A DNA stretch of 64,000 nt, taken from assembly GCF_002234675.1 (NCBI RefSeq), contig NC_019866.2, positions 20,302,802 to 20,366,801 on the forward strand. Reading direction: 5' to 3'. The notes beneath the pieces were generated by a model that was not told the DNA's origin, ran no database searches, and was given only the letters and a program-made list of their open reading frames with translations. The stretch is from Oryzias latipes (lineage: Eukaryota; Chordata; Actinopteri; Beloniformes; Adrianichthyidae). This document shows positions 25,736 through 37,520 of this stretch, in pieces (position 1 is the stretch's first letter; each line of letters starts with the position of its first letter). The position numbers and the translations under genes were made by a program.

Positions 25736-26051
25736 GTTCTTAAATTATTTTTTTCTCAGACATGGTTTGTTTTTGTCAAGCATACCTTACAACCTTCCGC
25801 CTTCATCAGTCGTCATCAGGTAGTGGTGATGTGACGTCTTTAAAAACGGATTGTGACTGAGGCGGAGTTTAACAAGTGACTCCGCACCTTGATGTCCGTT
25901 TTTTGCTGGAGGATGTTGCTCCAGGTATGGGAGCAACATCCTCCAGCATCACCACCTGATGACGACTCTGAAGGTGGAAGGTTTTCCGCTCAAACATGTA
26001 AGGTATGCTTGACAAAAACAAACCGTGTCTGAGAAAAAATAATTTAAGAAC
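25736..26051. mobile_element. fold-back (palindromic) element
   Basis: Outer arms of about 55 bp, 25736-25790 and 25997-26051, are inverse complements with few mismatches. In the middle, GCTGGAGGATGTTGCTCC faces its exact inverse across a 6-base loop (25909-25950). Intermediate segments also pair. About 70 bp near 25838-25905 lie only in the left half. No coding content. Confidence 0.7.
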
Positions 26052-26689
26052 AGTTTAAACTTGTAGACAGTATGAACTTAAGTGAATTTAAATGAATGGT
26101 CCTGTAAGTTGAAAAATATTTGTTGAATTAAGAGGACTATCTCTGAACAAGCTTTTAACCATCATTTTATTACTGTTAACTAAAAGAAAAGGTGACTCTA
26201 GCATAAAGTCATCAAATAAACTCGTCCGTGTATCTGGACACGGCTAATTGAAATCTACTTGAGTAATGTATAACTTTTTAAAGGAGTTCAAACTTCACAA
26301 ATCTGTGAAATAACTCAATAGAAACACAACTTAAAAGTATAAAATGTTTGTTCTAGGCTTTACCTATATATATTTTTCTTTTCATATATTGAAGACTTAT
26401 GCCTCGTGCTTTGCTTTTGTAAATGTTGCAGGCATGGCTAGCTTTGTATTCTGAAGGAAATGACTGTTTGCTACTAAAACGGCTGTCAAGCTGGAACTCC
26501 AAACTGAATTTTTTATTTTTTTAAAACCTTATACCTAAACTCCACACAGGTCCCCCATTGTTGTTCTATTTCAGGTCCCCCAGCCTATATTGATCAATGG
26601 TCTCATTTATTTTTTATTTTAGCCAAACTTGCTCATGACCAGGTTTGATTCAGACTGAGGTAATAAACTCAGACTTGAGCTTTCCAACT

Positions 26690-27030
26690 GACTTGTGATA
26701 ATCATTCATCTACAGTTTATCCCTATTGGGGTCACGGGGCTGCTGGAGCCTATCCAGGCCACTTATCGGCAAAGGCAGGGGACACCCTGGACAGGTCGCC
26801 AGTGTCGCACATATCACACACCCATGGACAATACAGAGTGACCAATTAACCTATGAAGCATGTTTTTGGACAGTGGAAGGAAGCCGGAGTCCCCAGAGAA
26901 AACCCACGCATCTATGGGGAGAATATGCAAACTCCACACAGAAAGGTCCCCCATTGACGTTCTGTTTCAGGTCCCCCAGCCGGAACTTGAACCAGGGTGA
27001 GGCAAGAGCGCTAACCACCATGCACCCAGT
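26690..27030 (-). mobile_element. LINE (L2-type) 3' fragment
   Basis: Inverse-orientation relative of the tail at 8793-9092, containing TGTTTTTGGACAGTGGAAGG and AACTCCACACAGAAAGG. A partial echo (AACTCCACACAGGTCCCCC) at 26538-26556 suggests a second scrap. Confidence 0.55.
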
Positions 27031-27373
27031 TACTTGTGATGACTGTAAATTTGAACAGGATTTTCACTGAATTTTTATCTTGAATTGAATCCAAAGTCTG
27101 TCAACAGTTTGTTAATCAGTGATGAAAGTCTTCCGGGAATTCCCGGAAATCCGGGTTTTTGAGCAAACCGAACGTACTTTCCGGGAAATAAAGACCTGGG
27201 GCCTCATTTATAAACGTTGCGTACGCACAAAAGAAGGCGTACGCCACTCTACGCAATAGTTGAGATTTATAAAAAGCAAACTTGACGGGAAAATGTGCGG
27301 TCCTTCACGCAAGCTCTGACCCAGGCGTACGCACAAAAACGGGTGAAATGAGAAACGGCGACACCGTCGGCAG

Positions 27374-27721
27374 ATGGAAGAAACACGTGAAAGTGACAGT
27401 GTGTGCCAAATCGTGCTGGCATGTGCTGTGCTACACAATGTGGCACAGCTTAAAAACGTGCCTCTACCCCCTGGCGCCGATTGCTGTGTTGGCCCCGACC
27501 ATGAACCCCATCCCCACGCAGCTGAGCAGCCGTCTGGCCCCAGCGTCTCCACGGCACGCGGCTCTCAACCCTCCAGCAGTGGGCGCGTCCTCACCGATGC
27601 AGTCCTTGAAATGCAGAGGGAAGTAAGTAGTTCAATCAGAGAGGTGGCCAAGGAGTTGGGCGAAATCAAGATCGCCCTGACTGAAATAAACTGCACGATG
27701 AGGGAATTCTTAAATAAATAA
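27374..27721 (+). pseudogene. chimeric frame: transposase-tail fragment joined to Myb-like protein tail
   Basis: 115 codons. The first ~48 repeat the transposase C-terminal fragment (with LACAVLHNVA). The remainder is the C-terminal half of the Harbinger Myb-like protein (EMQREVSSSIREV, LGEIKIALTEI, ending EFLNK), likely a coiled coil. The fusion results from the internal rearrangement of element 1. There is no evidence it is expressed. Confidence 0.55.
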
Positions 27722-27746
27722 TATTTTCCACACCTTTTGTTGTTCT

Positions 27747-27950
27747 TTACAAGCGACGCATCACTTCCAAACGCTGGCGCACAGCAGCAGCAAATGGCTC
27801 AAATGCGTGGGGATGGGGTTCAGGGTCGGGGCCAACACAGCAATCAGCGCCAGGGGGTAGAGGCACGTTTTTAAGCTGTGCCACATTGTGTAGCACAGCA
27901 CATGCCAGCACGATTTGGCACACACTGTCACTTTCACGTGTTTCTTCCAT
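27747..27950 (-). pseudogene. Harbinger transposase C-terminal fragment (element 1)
   Basis: 67 codons including VLACAVLHNVAQ and the terminal RQRLEVMRRL. The LACAVLHN string is typical of the end of the HARBI1-type DDE nuclease domain. The catalytic part is absent. The apparent start is probably the junction left by an internal deletion. Confidence 0.55.
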
Positions 27951-28382
27951 CTGCCGACGGTGTCGCCGTTTCTCATTTCACCCGTTTTTGTGCGTACGCC
28001 TGGGTCAGAGCTTGCGTGAAGGACCGCACATTTTCCCGTCAAGTTTGCTTTTTATAAATCTCAACTATTGCGTAGAGAGTGGCGTACGCCTTCTTTTGTG
28101 CGTACGCAACGTTTATAAATGAGGCCCCTGGGGCCTCATTTATAAAACTTTGCGTAGGATTTGCGTCAGAAGTGGCGTACGGATGAAACATAGGACGTGC
28201 GTACACACAGAAATATTCAGAGTTATAAAACCGTGCGCACGCACATCCTACGCATCTTTCCCTTTATAAATCACAACCAATTCTAAATGCTGCGCAGCAT
28301 TTGCGGCGTCATGACACGCCCATAGTTGCCCATAAATAGTCCGTGAAACGCCCACAAATGAATATTCATTGATTGCGAAACC

Positions 28383-29189
28383 ATGGCAAACACCGAGAGG
28401 AAATCAAAAAAACGTAACTTCACTCAACGTGAAGTAGAAGTTATCGTTGGCGAGGTGGAAAAGAGGAGAAAAATGTTGTTTGGAGGGCACAGTGTGGCCA
28501 TTACTAATGCCAAAAAGGCACGTAAGCGGCAAACGGTGGCAGACGCCGTAAATGCTGCAGCCTCACAACCTCGGACCGTGGCCGAAATAAAAAAGAAATG
28601 AAATAAATGATCGGACATCAAAGTCGAGGCAAAAAAACGTCTAGCGCTGCATCTGCAGAGTGTGTCTGCCACGGGGGGGGGGGGGGGGGGGGGACACCGG
28701 AGCTGACCCCTCTTGATGAGAGACTGGCGGCTATTATTGGGGAATCCCTATTAAGTCCCCCTCATCGGCGTCCTCCTCCCCCTCCGTCCCCGTCTGTGAC
28801 TGTGGTGACTGAGGCGGAGGGGGACGCCGACGCGCCAGATGCAACGGGTGACACAGGTAAGAGAAATAATTCAAATGAATGCAGTCAAGTCACATGTATG
28901 CAGGCTACACAATTACAGTTTATTAATATAGAACAATTTTATTTTTTTTGCTGGGTGTTCCAGCGGGGCCAGTGGCTACGATGCTGCAGCTGAGCAGCCG
29001 TCTGGACCCAGCGTCTCCACGGCACGCGGCTCTCAACCCTCCAGCAGTGGACGTGTCCTCACCGATGCAGTCCTTGAAATGCAGAGGGAAGTCAGTAGTT
29101 CAATCAGAGAGGTGGTCAAGGAGTTGGGCGAAATCAAGATCGCCCTGACTGAAATAAACTGCACGATGAGGGAATTCTTAAATAAATAA
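28383..29189 (+). pseudogene. Harbinger Myb/SANT-like accessory protein, broken (element 2)
   Basis: Starts MANTERKSKKRNF. The segment FTQREVEVIVGEVEKRRKML is the first helix region of a Myb/SANT-like DNA-binding domain as found in the second protein of Harbinger elements, which assists transposase import and end binding (family knowledge). Stop codons with a small insertion interrupt the frame after about 72 codons (28599-28616). The frame then resumes, passes a poly(G) run (about 28674-28693), has an intron-like gap (GT near 28857, AG before about 28970), and ends in the EMQREV...EFLNK tail at 29189. Inactive as read. Confidence 0.6.
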
Positions 29190-29214
29190 TATTTTCCACA
29201 CCTTTTGTTGTTCT

Positions 29215-29418
29215 TTACAAACGACGCATCACTTCCAAACGCTGGCGCACAGCAGCAGCATTTGGCTCAAATGCGTGGGGATGGGGTTCATGGTCGGGGC
29301 CAACACAGCAATCGGCGCCAGGGGGTAGAGGCACGTTTTTAAGCTGTGCCACATTGTGTAGCACAGCACATGCCAGCACGATTTGGCACACACTGTCACT
29401 TTCACGTGTTTCTTCCAT
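29215..29418 (-). pseudogene. Harbinger transposase C-terminal fragment (element 2)
   Basis: 67 codons, nearly identical to the fragment at 27747-27950, with VLACAVLHNVAQ and a RQRLEVMRRL end. N-terminal and catalytic regions are missing. Confidence 0.55.
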
Positions 29419-29849
29419 CTGCCGACGGTGTCGCCGTTTCTCATTTCACCCGTTTTTGTGCGTACGCCTGGGTCAGAGCTTGCGTGAAGGACCGCACATT
29501 TTCCCGTCAAGTTTGCTTTTTATAAATCTCAACTATTGCGTAGAGAGTGGCGTACGCCTTCTTTTGTGCGTACGCAACGTTTATAAATGAGGCCCCTGGG
29601 GCCTCATTTATAAAACTTTGCGTAGGATTTGCGTCAGAAGTGGCGTACGGATGAAACATAGGACGTGCGTACGCACAGAAATATTCGGAGTTATAAAACC
29701 GTGCGCACGCACATCCTACGCATCTTTCCCTTAATAAATCACAACCAATTCTAAATGCTGCGCAGCTTTAGCGGCTTCATGAGACGCCCTAGTTGCCCAT
29801 AAATAGTCCGTGAAACGCCCACAAATGAATATTCATTGATTGCGAAACC

Positions 29850-30550
29850 ATGGCAAACACGGAGAGAAAATCAAAAAAACGTAACTTCACTCAATGTGAA
29901 GTAGAAGTTATCGTTGGCGAGGTGGAAAAGAGGAGAAAAATGTTGTTTGGAGGGCACAGTGTGGCCTTACTAATGCCTAAAAGCCACGTGAGTGGCAGAC
30001 GGCGGCAGACGCCGAAAATGCTGCAGCCTCACAACCTCGGACTGTGGCCGAAATAAAAGAAAAGGTCGGACATCAAAGTCAAGGCAAAAAAACGTCTAGC
30101 GCTGAACCCCCCCCCCCACACACACACACACCCGTGTCTGCCACGGGTGTGGGGGGGGACGACACCGGAGCTGACCCCTCCTGATGAGAGACTGGCGGCA
30201 ATAATTGGGGAATCCCTTTTAAGTGGAGTGGTGACTGAGGCGCAGGGGGACACCGACGCGCCAGATGCACCGGGTGACACCCCCCCAAAAGCCCGCAGAG
30301 GAAGTCGGAACCGGCTCATAAGACTGGTGTCAAGCCAGCCCTCTCTCGTCGAACGGCTGTCAAGTGAGCCCTCTCCCGAAAACGGTGTGCCGCTTTTTTA
30401 CATACATCGCGGTAACTGCAAGAAAGCCTTCATTCGATTAAATGCAAAAAGTAAGAACTGTCATTATACTCATATGTATATATTTACACATAAGCCCCCC
30501 TCCCTGTATATAACTATATATTTATATGTGTATATTTTAGTATATGTTTC
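29850..30550 (+). pseudogene. Harbinger Myb/SANT-like protein, degenerate (element 3)
   Basis: Starts like the element 2 copy (MANTERKSKKRNF) but shifts frame after about 39 codons, near 29966. The TPELTPPDERLAAIIGESLL region resumes in the frame at 30147. A GTAAGAAC donor at about 30451 and a TTTCAG at about 30551 could mark an intron. The last exon is lost at the satellite boundary. Confidence 0.5.
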
Positions 30551-30629
30551 AGGTGAATTATCAATTTGAGACGAAATTAAAACCATATGTTGATGAGGAT
30601 TTACTGTAATGTTGACTTATGTTTAGGAA

Positions 30630-33600
30630 AAAAACTCCTAGTTTCCACAGACTCATTTTACTTCTCACTTATAGTATCCCACCTGGTGATGCCACAAAAA
30701 AGTTTCAGAGGGATCTGATGTGGAATTTCAAAATAAAACCCAATTGAAATCTGTTATGACCGCATTATCGGCATATGTTGAGAGAGCTGTAAATTGAAAA
30801 CTCCTAGTTTCCACAGACTCATTTCACTTCTAACTTATAGAGACCCACCTGGAGATGCCATAAAAAAAGTTTCAGCACGATCTGATGTGGAATTTCAAAA
30901 TAAAACCCAATTGCAATCTGTTGTTACAGCATTATCACCACATGTTGACAAAGCTGTAAAATAAAAACTCCTAGTTTCCACAGAGTCATTTGACTTCTCA
31001 CTTATAGTATCCCACCTGGTGATGTTACAAAAAAAGTTTCAGATAGATCTGATGTGGAATTTCAAAATAAAACCCAATTGAAATCTGTTATTACAGCGTT
31101 ATCGTCATATGTTGACAGAGCTGTAAAATGAAAACTCCTCGTTTCCACAGACTCATTTCACATCTCACTTATAGTATCCCAAATGGTGATGTTACAAAAA
31201 AGGTTTCAGATAGATCTGATGTGGAATTTCAAAATAAAACCCAATTGAAATCTGTTATTACAGCATTATTTCCACATGTTGACAGAGCTGTAAATTGAAA
31301 ACTCCTAGTTTCCACAGACTCAATTCACTTCTCACTTATAGTATCCCAAATGGTGATGTTACAAAAAAGGTTTCAGATAGATCTGATGTGGAATTTCAAA
31401 ATAAAACCCAATTGAAATCTGTTATTACAGCGTTATCGTCATATGTTGACAGAGCTGTAAAATAAAAACTCCTAGTTTCCACAGACTCATTTCACTTCTC
31501 ACTTATAGTATCCCACCTAGTGAGGCCACAAAAAAAGTTTCAGCAGGATCTGATGTGGAATTTCAAAATAAAACCCAATTGAACATCTGTTATTACAGCA
31601 TTATCACCACATGTTGACAAAGCTGTAAAATAAAAACTCCTAGTTTCCACAGAGTCATTTGACTTCTCACTTATAGTATTCCACCTGGTGATGCCACAAA
31701 AAAAGTTTCAGATAGATCTGATGTGGAATTTCAAAGTAAAACCCAATTGAAATCTGTTATTACAGCATTATTTCCACATTTTGACAAAGCTGTAAATTGA
31801 AAACTCCTAGTTTCCACAGACTCAATTCACTTCTCACTTATAGTATCCCACCTGGTGATGTTACAAAAAAAGTTTCAGATGGATCTGATGTGGAATTTCA
31901 AAATAAAACCAAATTGAAATCTGTTATTACAGCGTTATCGTCATATGTTGACAGAGCTGTAAAATGAAAACTCCTAGTTTCCACAGGCTCATTTCACTTC
32001 TCAATGATAGATACCCACCTGGTGATGTCGCAAAAAAAGTTTCAAATAGATCTGATGTGGAATTTCAAAATAAAACCCAATTGAAATCTGTTATGACCGC
32101 ATTATCGGCACATGTTGAGAGAGCTGTAAATTGAAAATTCCTAGTTTCCACAGACTCATTTCACTTCTAACTTATAGAGACCCACCTGGAGATGCCATAA
32201 AAAACGTTTCATAGGGATCTGATGTGGAATTTTAAAATAAAACCCATTAGAAGTCTGGTATAAATGCGTTATCGCCATATGTTGACAGAGCTGTAAAATA
32301 AAAACTCCTAGTTTCCACAGACTCATTTCACTTCTAACTTATAAAGACCCACCTGAAGATGCCATAAAAAAAGTTTCAGCACGATCTGATGTGGAATTTC
32401 AAAATAAAACCCAATTGAAATCTGTTATTACAGCATTATGGCCACATGTTGAGAGAGCTGTAAATTGAAAACTCCTAGTTTCCACAGACTCATTTCACTT
32501 CTCACTTATAGTATTCTACCTGGCGAGGTCACAAAATAAGTTTCAGAGGGATCTGATTTGGAATTTCAAAATAAAACCCAATTGAAATCTGTTATTACAG
32601 CATTATCGCCAACTAATGACAATGGTGTAAATTGAAAACTCCTAGTTTCCACAGACTCATTTCACTTCTCACTGATAGATAACCACCTGGTGATGTCACA
32701 AAAAAAGTTTCAGATAGATGTGATGTGGAATTTCAAAATAAAATCCCAGTGAAATCTGTTATTACAGCATTATTGCCACATGTTGACAAAGCTGTAAATT
32801 GAAAACTCCTAGTTTCCACAGACTCATTTGACTTCTCACTTATAGTATTCCACCTGGTGAGGTCACAAAAAAAGTTTCAGCACGATCTGATGTGGAATTT
32901 CAAAATAAAACCCAATTGAAATCTGTTATTACAGCATTATGGCCACATGTTGAGAGAGCTGTAAATTGAAAACTCCTAGTTTCCACAGACTCATTTCACT
33001 TCTAACTTATAGAGACCCACCTGGAGATGCCATAAAAAAAGTTTCAGCACGATCTGATGTGGAATTTCAAAATAAAACCCAATTGAAATCTGTTGTTACA
33101 GCATTATCGCCACATGTTGACAGAGCTGTAAATTGAAAACTCCTAGTTTCCACAGACTCAATTCACTTCTCACTTATAGTATCCCACCTGGTGATGTTAC
33201 AAAAAAAGTTTCAGATAGATCTGATGTGGAATTTCAAAATAAAACCCAATTGAAATCTGTTATTACAGCGTTATCGTCATATGTTGACAGAGCTGTAAAA
33301 TGAAAACTCCTCGTTTCCACAGACTCATTTCACATCTCACTTATAGTATCCCAAATGGTGATGTTACAAAAAAGGTTTCAGATAGATCTGATGTGGAATT
33401 TCAAAATAAAACCCAATTGAAATCTGTTATTACAGCGTTATCGTCATATGTTGACAGAGCTGTAAAATAAAAACTCCTAGTTTCCACAGACTCATTTCAC
33501 TTCTCACTTATAGTATCCCACCTAGTGAGGCCACAAAAAAAGTTTCAGCAGGATCTGATGTGGAATTTCAAAATAAAACCCAATTGAACATCTGTTATTA

Positions 33601-36600
33601 CAGCATTATCACCACATGTTGACAAAGCTGTAAAATAAAAACTCCTAGTTTCCACAGAGTCATTTGACTTCTCACTTATAGTATTCCACCTGGTGATGCC
33701 ACAAAAAAAGTTTCAGATAGATCTGATGTGGAATTTCAAAGTAAAACCCAATTGAAATCTGTTATTACAGCATTATTTCCACATTTTGACAAAGCTGTAA
33801 ATTGAAAACTCCTAGTTTCCACAGACTCAATTCACTTCTCACTTATAGTATCCCACCTGGTGATGTTACAAAAAAAGTTTCAGATAGATCTGATGTGGAA
33901 TTTCAAAATAAAACCAAATTGAAATCTGTTATTACAGCGTTATCGTCATATGTTGACAGAGCTGTAAAATGAAAACTCCTAGTTTCCACAGGCTCATTTC
34001 ACTTCTCAATGATAGATACCCACCTGGTGATGTCGCAAAAAAAGTTTCAAATAGATCTGATGTGGAATTTCAAAATAAAACCCAATTGAAATCTGTTATG
34101 ACCGCATTATCGGCACATGTTGAGAGAGCTGTAAATTGAAAATTCCTAGTTTCCACAGACTCATTTTACTTCTAACTTATAGAGACCCACCTGGAGATGC
34201 CATAAAAAACGTTTCATAGGGATCTGATGTGGAATTTTAAAATAAAACCCATTAGAAGTCTGGTATAAATGCGTTATCGCCATATGTTGACAGAGCTGTA
34301 AAATAAAAACTCCTAGTTTCCACAGACTCATTTCACTTCTAACTTATAAAGACCCACCTGAAGATGCCATAAAAAAAGTTTCAGCACGATCTGATGTGGA
34401 ATTTCAAAATAAAACCCAATTGAAATCTGTTGTTACAGCATTATCGCCACATGTTGACAGAGCTGTAAAATGAAAACTCCTCGTTTCCACAGACTCATTT
34501 CACATCTCACTTATAGTATCCCACATGGTGATGTTACAAAAAAGGTTTCAGATAGATCTGATGTGGAATTTCAAAATAAAACCCAATTGAAATCTGTTAT
34601 TACAGCGTTATCGTCATATGTTGACAGAGCTGTAAAATAAAAACTCCTAGTTTCCACAGACTCATTTCACTTCTCACTTATAGTATCCCACCTAGTGAGG
34701 CCACAAAAAAAGTTTCAGCAGGATCTGATGTGGAATTTCAAAATAAAACCCAATTGAACATCTGTTATTACAGCATTATCACCACATGTTGACAAAGCTG
34801 TAAAATAAAAACTCCTAGTTTCCACAGAGTCATTTGACTTCTCACTTATAGTATTCCACCTGGTGATGCCACAAAAAAAGTTTCAGATAGATCTGATGTG
34901 GAATTTCAAAGTAAAACCCAATTGAAATCTGTTATTACAGCATTATTTCCACATTTTGACAAAGCTGTAAATTGAAAACTCCTAGTTTCCACAGACTCAA
35001 TTCACTTCTCACTTATAGTATCCCACCTGGTGATGTTACAAAAAAAGTTTCAGATAGATCTGATGTGGAATTTCAAAATAAAACCAAATTGAAATCTGTT
35101 ATTACAGCGTTATCGTCATATGTTGACAGAGCTGTAAAATGAAAACTCCTAGTTTCCACAGGCTCATTTCACTTCTCAATGATAGATACCCACCTGGTGA
35201 TGTCGCAAAAAAAGTTTCAAATAGATCTGATGTGGAATTTCAAAATAAAACCCAATTGAAATCTGTTATGACCGCATTATCGGCACATGTTGAGAGAGCT
35301 GTAAATTGAAAATTCCTAGTTTCCACAGACTCATTTCACTTCTAACTTATAGAGACCCACCTGGAGATGCCATAAAAAACGTTTCATAGGGATCTGATGT
35401 GGAATTTTAAAATAAAACCCATTAGAAGTCTGGTATAAATGCGTTATCGCCATATGTTGACAGAGCTGTAAAATAAAAACTCCTAGTTTCCACAGACTCA
35501 TTTCACTTCTAACTTATAAAGACCCACCTGAAGATGCCATAAAAAAAGTTTCAGCACGATCTGATATGGAATTTCAAAATAAAACCCAATTGAAATCTGT
35601 TGTTACAGCATTATCGCCACATGTTGACAGAGCTGTAAAATGAAAACTCCTCGTTTCCACAGACTCATTTCACATCTCACTTATAGTATCCCACATGGTG
35701 ATGTTACAAAAAAGGTTTCAGATAGATCTGATGTGGAATTTCAAAATAAAACCCAATTGAAATCTGTTATTACAGCGTTATCGCCATATGTTGACAGAGC
35801 TGTAAAATAAAAACTCCTAGTTTCCACAGACTCATTTCACTTCTCACTTATAGTATTCTACCTGGCGAGGTCACAAAATAAGTTTCAGAGGGATCTGATT
35901 TGGAATTTCAAAATAAAACCCAATTGAAATCTGTTATTACAGCATTATCGCCAACTAATGACAATGGTGTAAATTGAAAACTCCTAGTTTCCACAGACTC
36001 ATTTCACTTCTCACTGATAGATAACCACCTGGTGATGTCACAAAAAAAGTTTCAGATAGATGTGATGTGGAATTTCAAAATAAAATCCCAGTGAAATCTG
36101 TTATTACAGCATTATTGCCACATGTTGACAAAGCTGTAAATTGAAAACTCCTAGTTTCCACAGACTCATTTGACTTCTCACTTATAGTATCCCACCTGGT
36201 GAGGTCACAAAAAAAGTTTCAGCACGATCTGATGTGGAATTTCAAAATAAAACCCAATTGAAATCTGTTATTACAGCATTATGGCCACATGTTGAGAGAG
36301 CTGTAAATTGAAAACTCCTAGTTTCAACAGACTCATTTCACTTCTAACTTATAGAGACCCACCTGGAGATGCCATAAAAAACGTTTCATGGGGATCTGAT
36401 GTGGAATTTTAAAAATAAAACCCATTAGAAGTCTGGTATAAATGCGTTATCGCCATATGTTGACAATGGTGTATAATGAAAACTGCTAGTTTCCACTAGT
36501 AGTATATGTATAAGTGAGAAGTGAAATGACTCTGTGGAAACTAGGAGTTTTCAATTAACACCATTGTCAACATGTGGCGATAATGCTGTAATAACAGATT

Positions 36601-37459
36601 TCAATTGGGTTTTATTTTGAAATTCCACATCAGATCCCTATGAACCTTTTTTTGTGGCCTCACCAGGTGGGATACTATAAGTGAGAAGTGAAATGAGTCT
36701 GTGGAAACTAGGAGTTTTCAATTTACAGCTCTCTCAACATGTGCCGATAATGCGGTCATAACAAATTTCAATTGGGTTTTATTTTGAAATTCCACATCAG
36801 ATCCCTCTGAAACTTTTTTTGTAGCCTCACTGGGTGGGATACTATAAGTGAGAAGTGAAATGAGTCTGTGGAAACTAGGAGTTTTCAATTTACAGCTCTT
36901 TCAACATGTGGCCATAATGCTGTAATAACAGATTTCAATTGGGTTTTATTTTGAAATTCCACATCAGATCGTGCTGAAACTTATTTTGTGACCTCACCAG
37001 GTGGGATACTATAAGTGAGAAGTGAAATGAGTCTGTGGAAACTAGGAGTTTTCATTTTACAGCTCTGTCAACATGTGGCGATAACGCATTTATACCAGAC
37101 TTTTAATGGGTTTTACTTTGAAATTCCACATCAGATCCCTCTGTAACTTATTTTGTGGCCTCACTAGGTGGGCTACTATAAGTGAGAAGTAAAATGACTC
37201 TGTGGAAACTAGCAGTTTTCATTTTACACCATTGTCAAAATATGGCAATAACGCATTTATAACTGATTAGAATTGGATTTTATTTTGAAATTCCACATCA
37301 GATCCCTCTGAAACTTTTTTTGTGGCCTCACCAGGTGGGATACTATAAGTGTGAAGTTAAATGAGTCTGTGGAAACTAGGAGTTTTCAATTTACAGCTTT
37401 GTCAACATGTGGCAATAATGCAGTAATAACAGATTTCAATTGGGTTTTATTTTGAAATT
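30630..37459. repeat. satellite array, ~167-bp monomers (about 35 direct, 6 inverted)
   Basis: The landmark GTGGAATTTCAAAATAAAAC recurs every 166-169 bp from 30720 to about 36401 (30721, 30888, 31055, 31222, 31389, 31555, 31724 ...), about 35 units. From about 36495 to 37459 about six units continue in inverse orientation, the last truncated. Monomers share ACTCCTAGTTTCCACAGACT and A6-A7 tracts. There is no open frame and no CENP-B-box-like motif. Unit length equals a chromatosome, as in many centromeric satellites. Confidence 0.95.
33311..35650. repeat. 1170-bp higher-order repeat in the satellite, two tandem copies
   Basis: The variant GAAAACTCCTCGTTTCCAC recurs with its T at 33311, 34481 and 35651, exactly 1170 bp apart, equal to seven monomers. 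Where compared by eye the two copies differ at only a few bases, while neighbouring monomers differ much more. An earlier, partly matching block starts near 31306. Confidence 0.85.
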
Positions 37460-37520
37460 CTGCATTTTCTCTCCGAATTCTTCCATTAGCCACATCTTCT
37501 GAGAGCGCAAGATCAGCCAT
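37460..37520 (-). pseudogene. Harbinger transposase N-terminal stub cut by the satellite (element 3)
   Basis: On the minus strand, ATG at 37520 opens MADLALSEDVANGRIRRE, which resembles the start of fish Harbinger transposases (residue run NGRIRRE). After about 20 codons the frame runs into satellite sequence. It sits where a transposase start is expected, about 0.8 kb inside the right end. Confidence 0.45.

Larger units (their letters stand above)
27199..28127. mobile_element. PIF/Harbinger-type element 1, fold-back derivative
   Basis: Bounded by GGGCCTCATTTATAAA and its inverse, with CTG on each side (27196-27198, 28128-28130). Both ends are the right-end type of the neighbouring copies: about 27199-27515 pairs with about 27815-28127. 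The centre holds the 3' part of the Myb-like gene. Length 929 bp; cannot encode a full transposase. Confidence 0.75.
28131..29595. mobile_element. PIF/Harbinger-type element 2
   Basis: Left end GGGCCTCATTTATAAAACTT, right end the inverse of GGGCCTCATTTATAAACGTT. CTG on both sides (28128-28130, 29596-29598) is shared with the adjacent copies. Carries a Myb-like gene on plus and a transposase tail on minus, converging as in autonomous Harbinger elements, but most of the transposase is deleted. 1465 bp. Confidence 0.75.

Noticed and set aside
29354..29590. Plus frame repeated in Harbinger copies (also 27886-28122 and 38118-38321)
   Set aside because: Repetition reflects the transposon copies. 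It runs antisense to the transposase region and into the inverted end.
30630..37459. CRISPR-like regular repeat spacing
   Set aside because: Units are contiguous 167-bp monomers with no unique spacers, in a eukaryotic context. This is a satellite.
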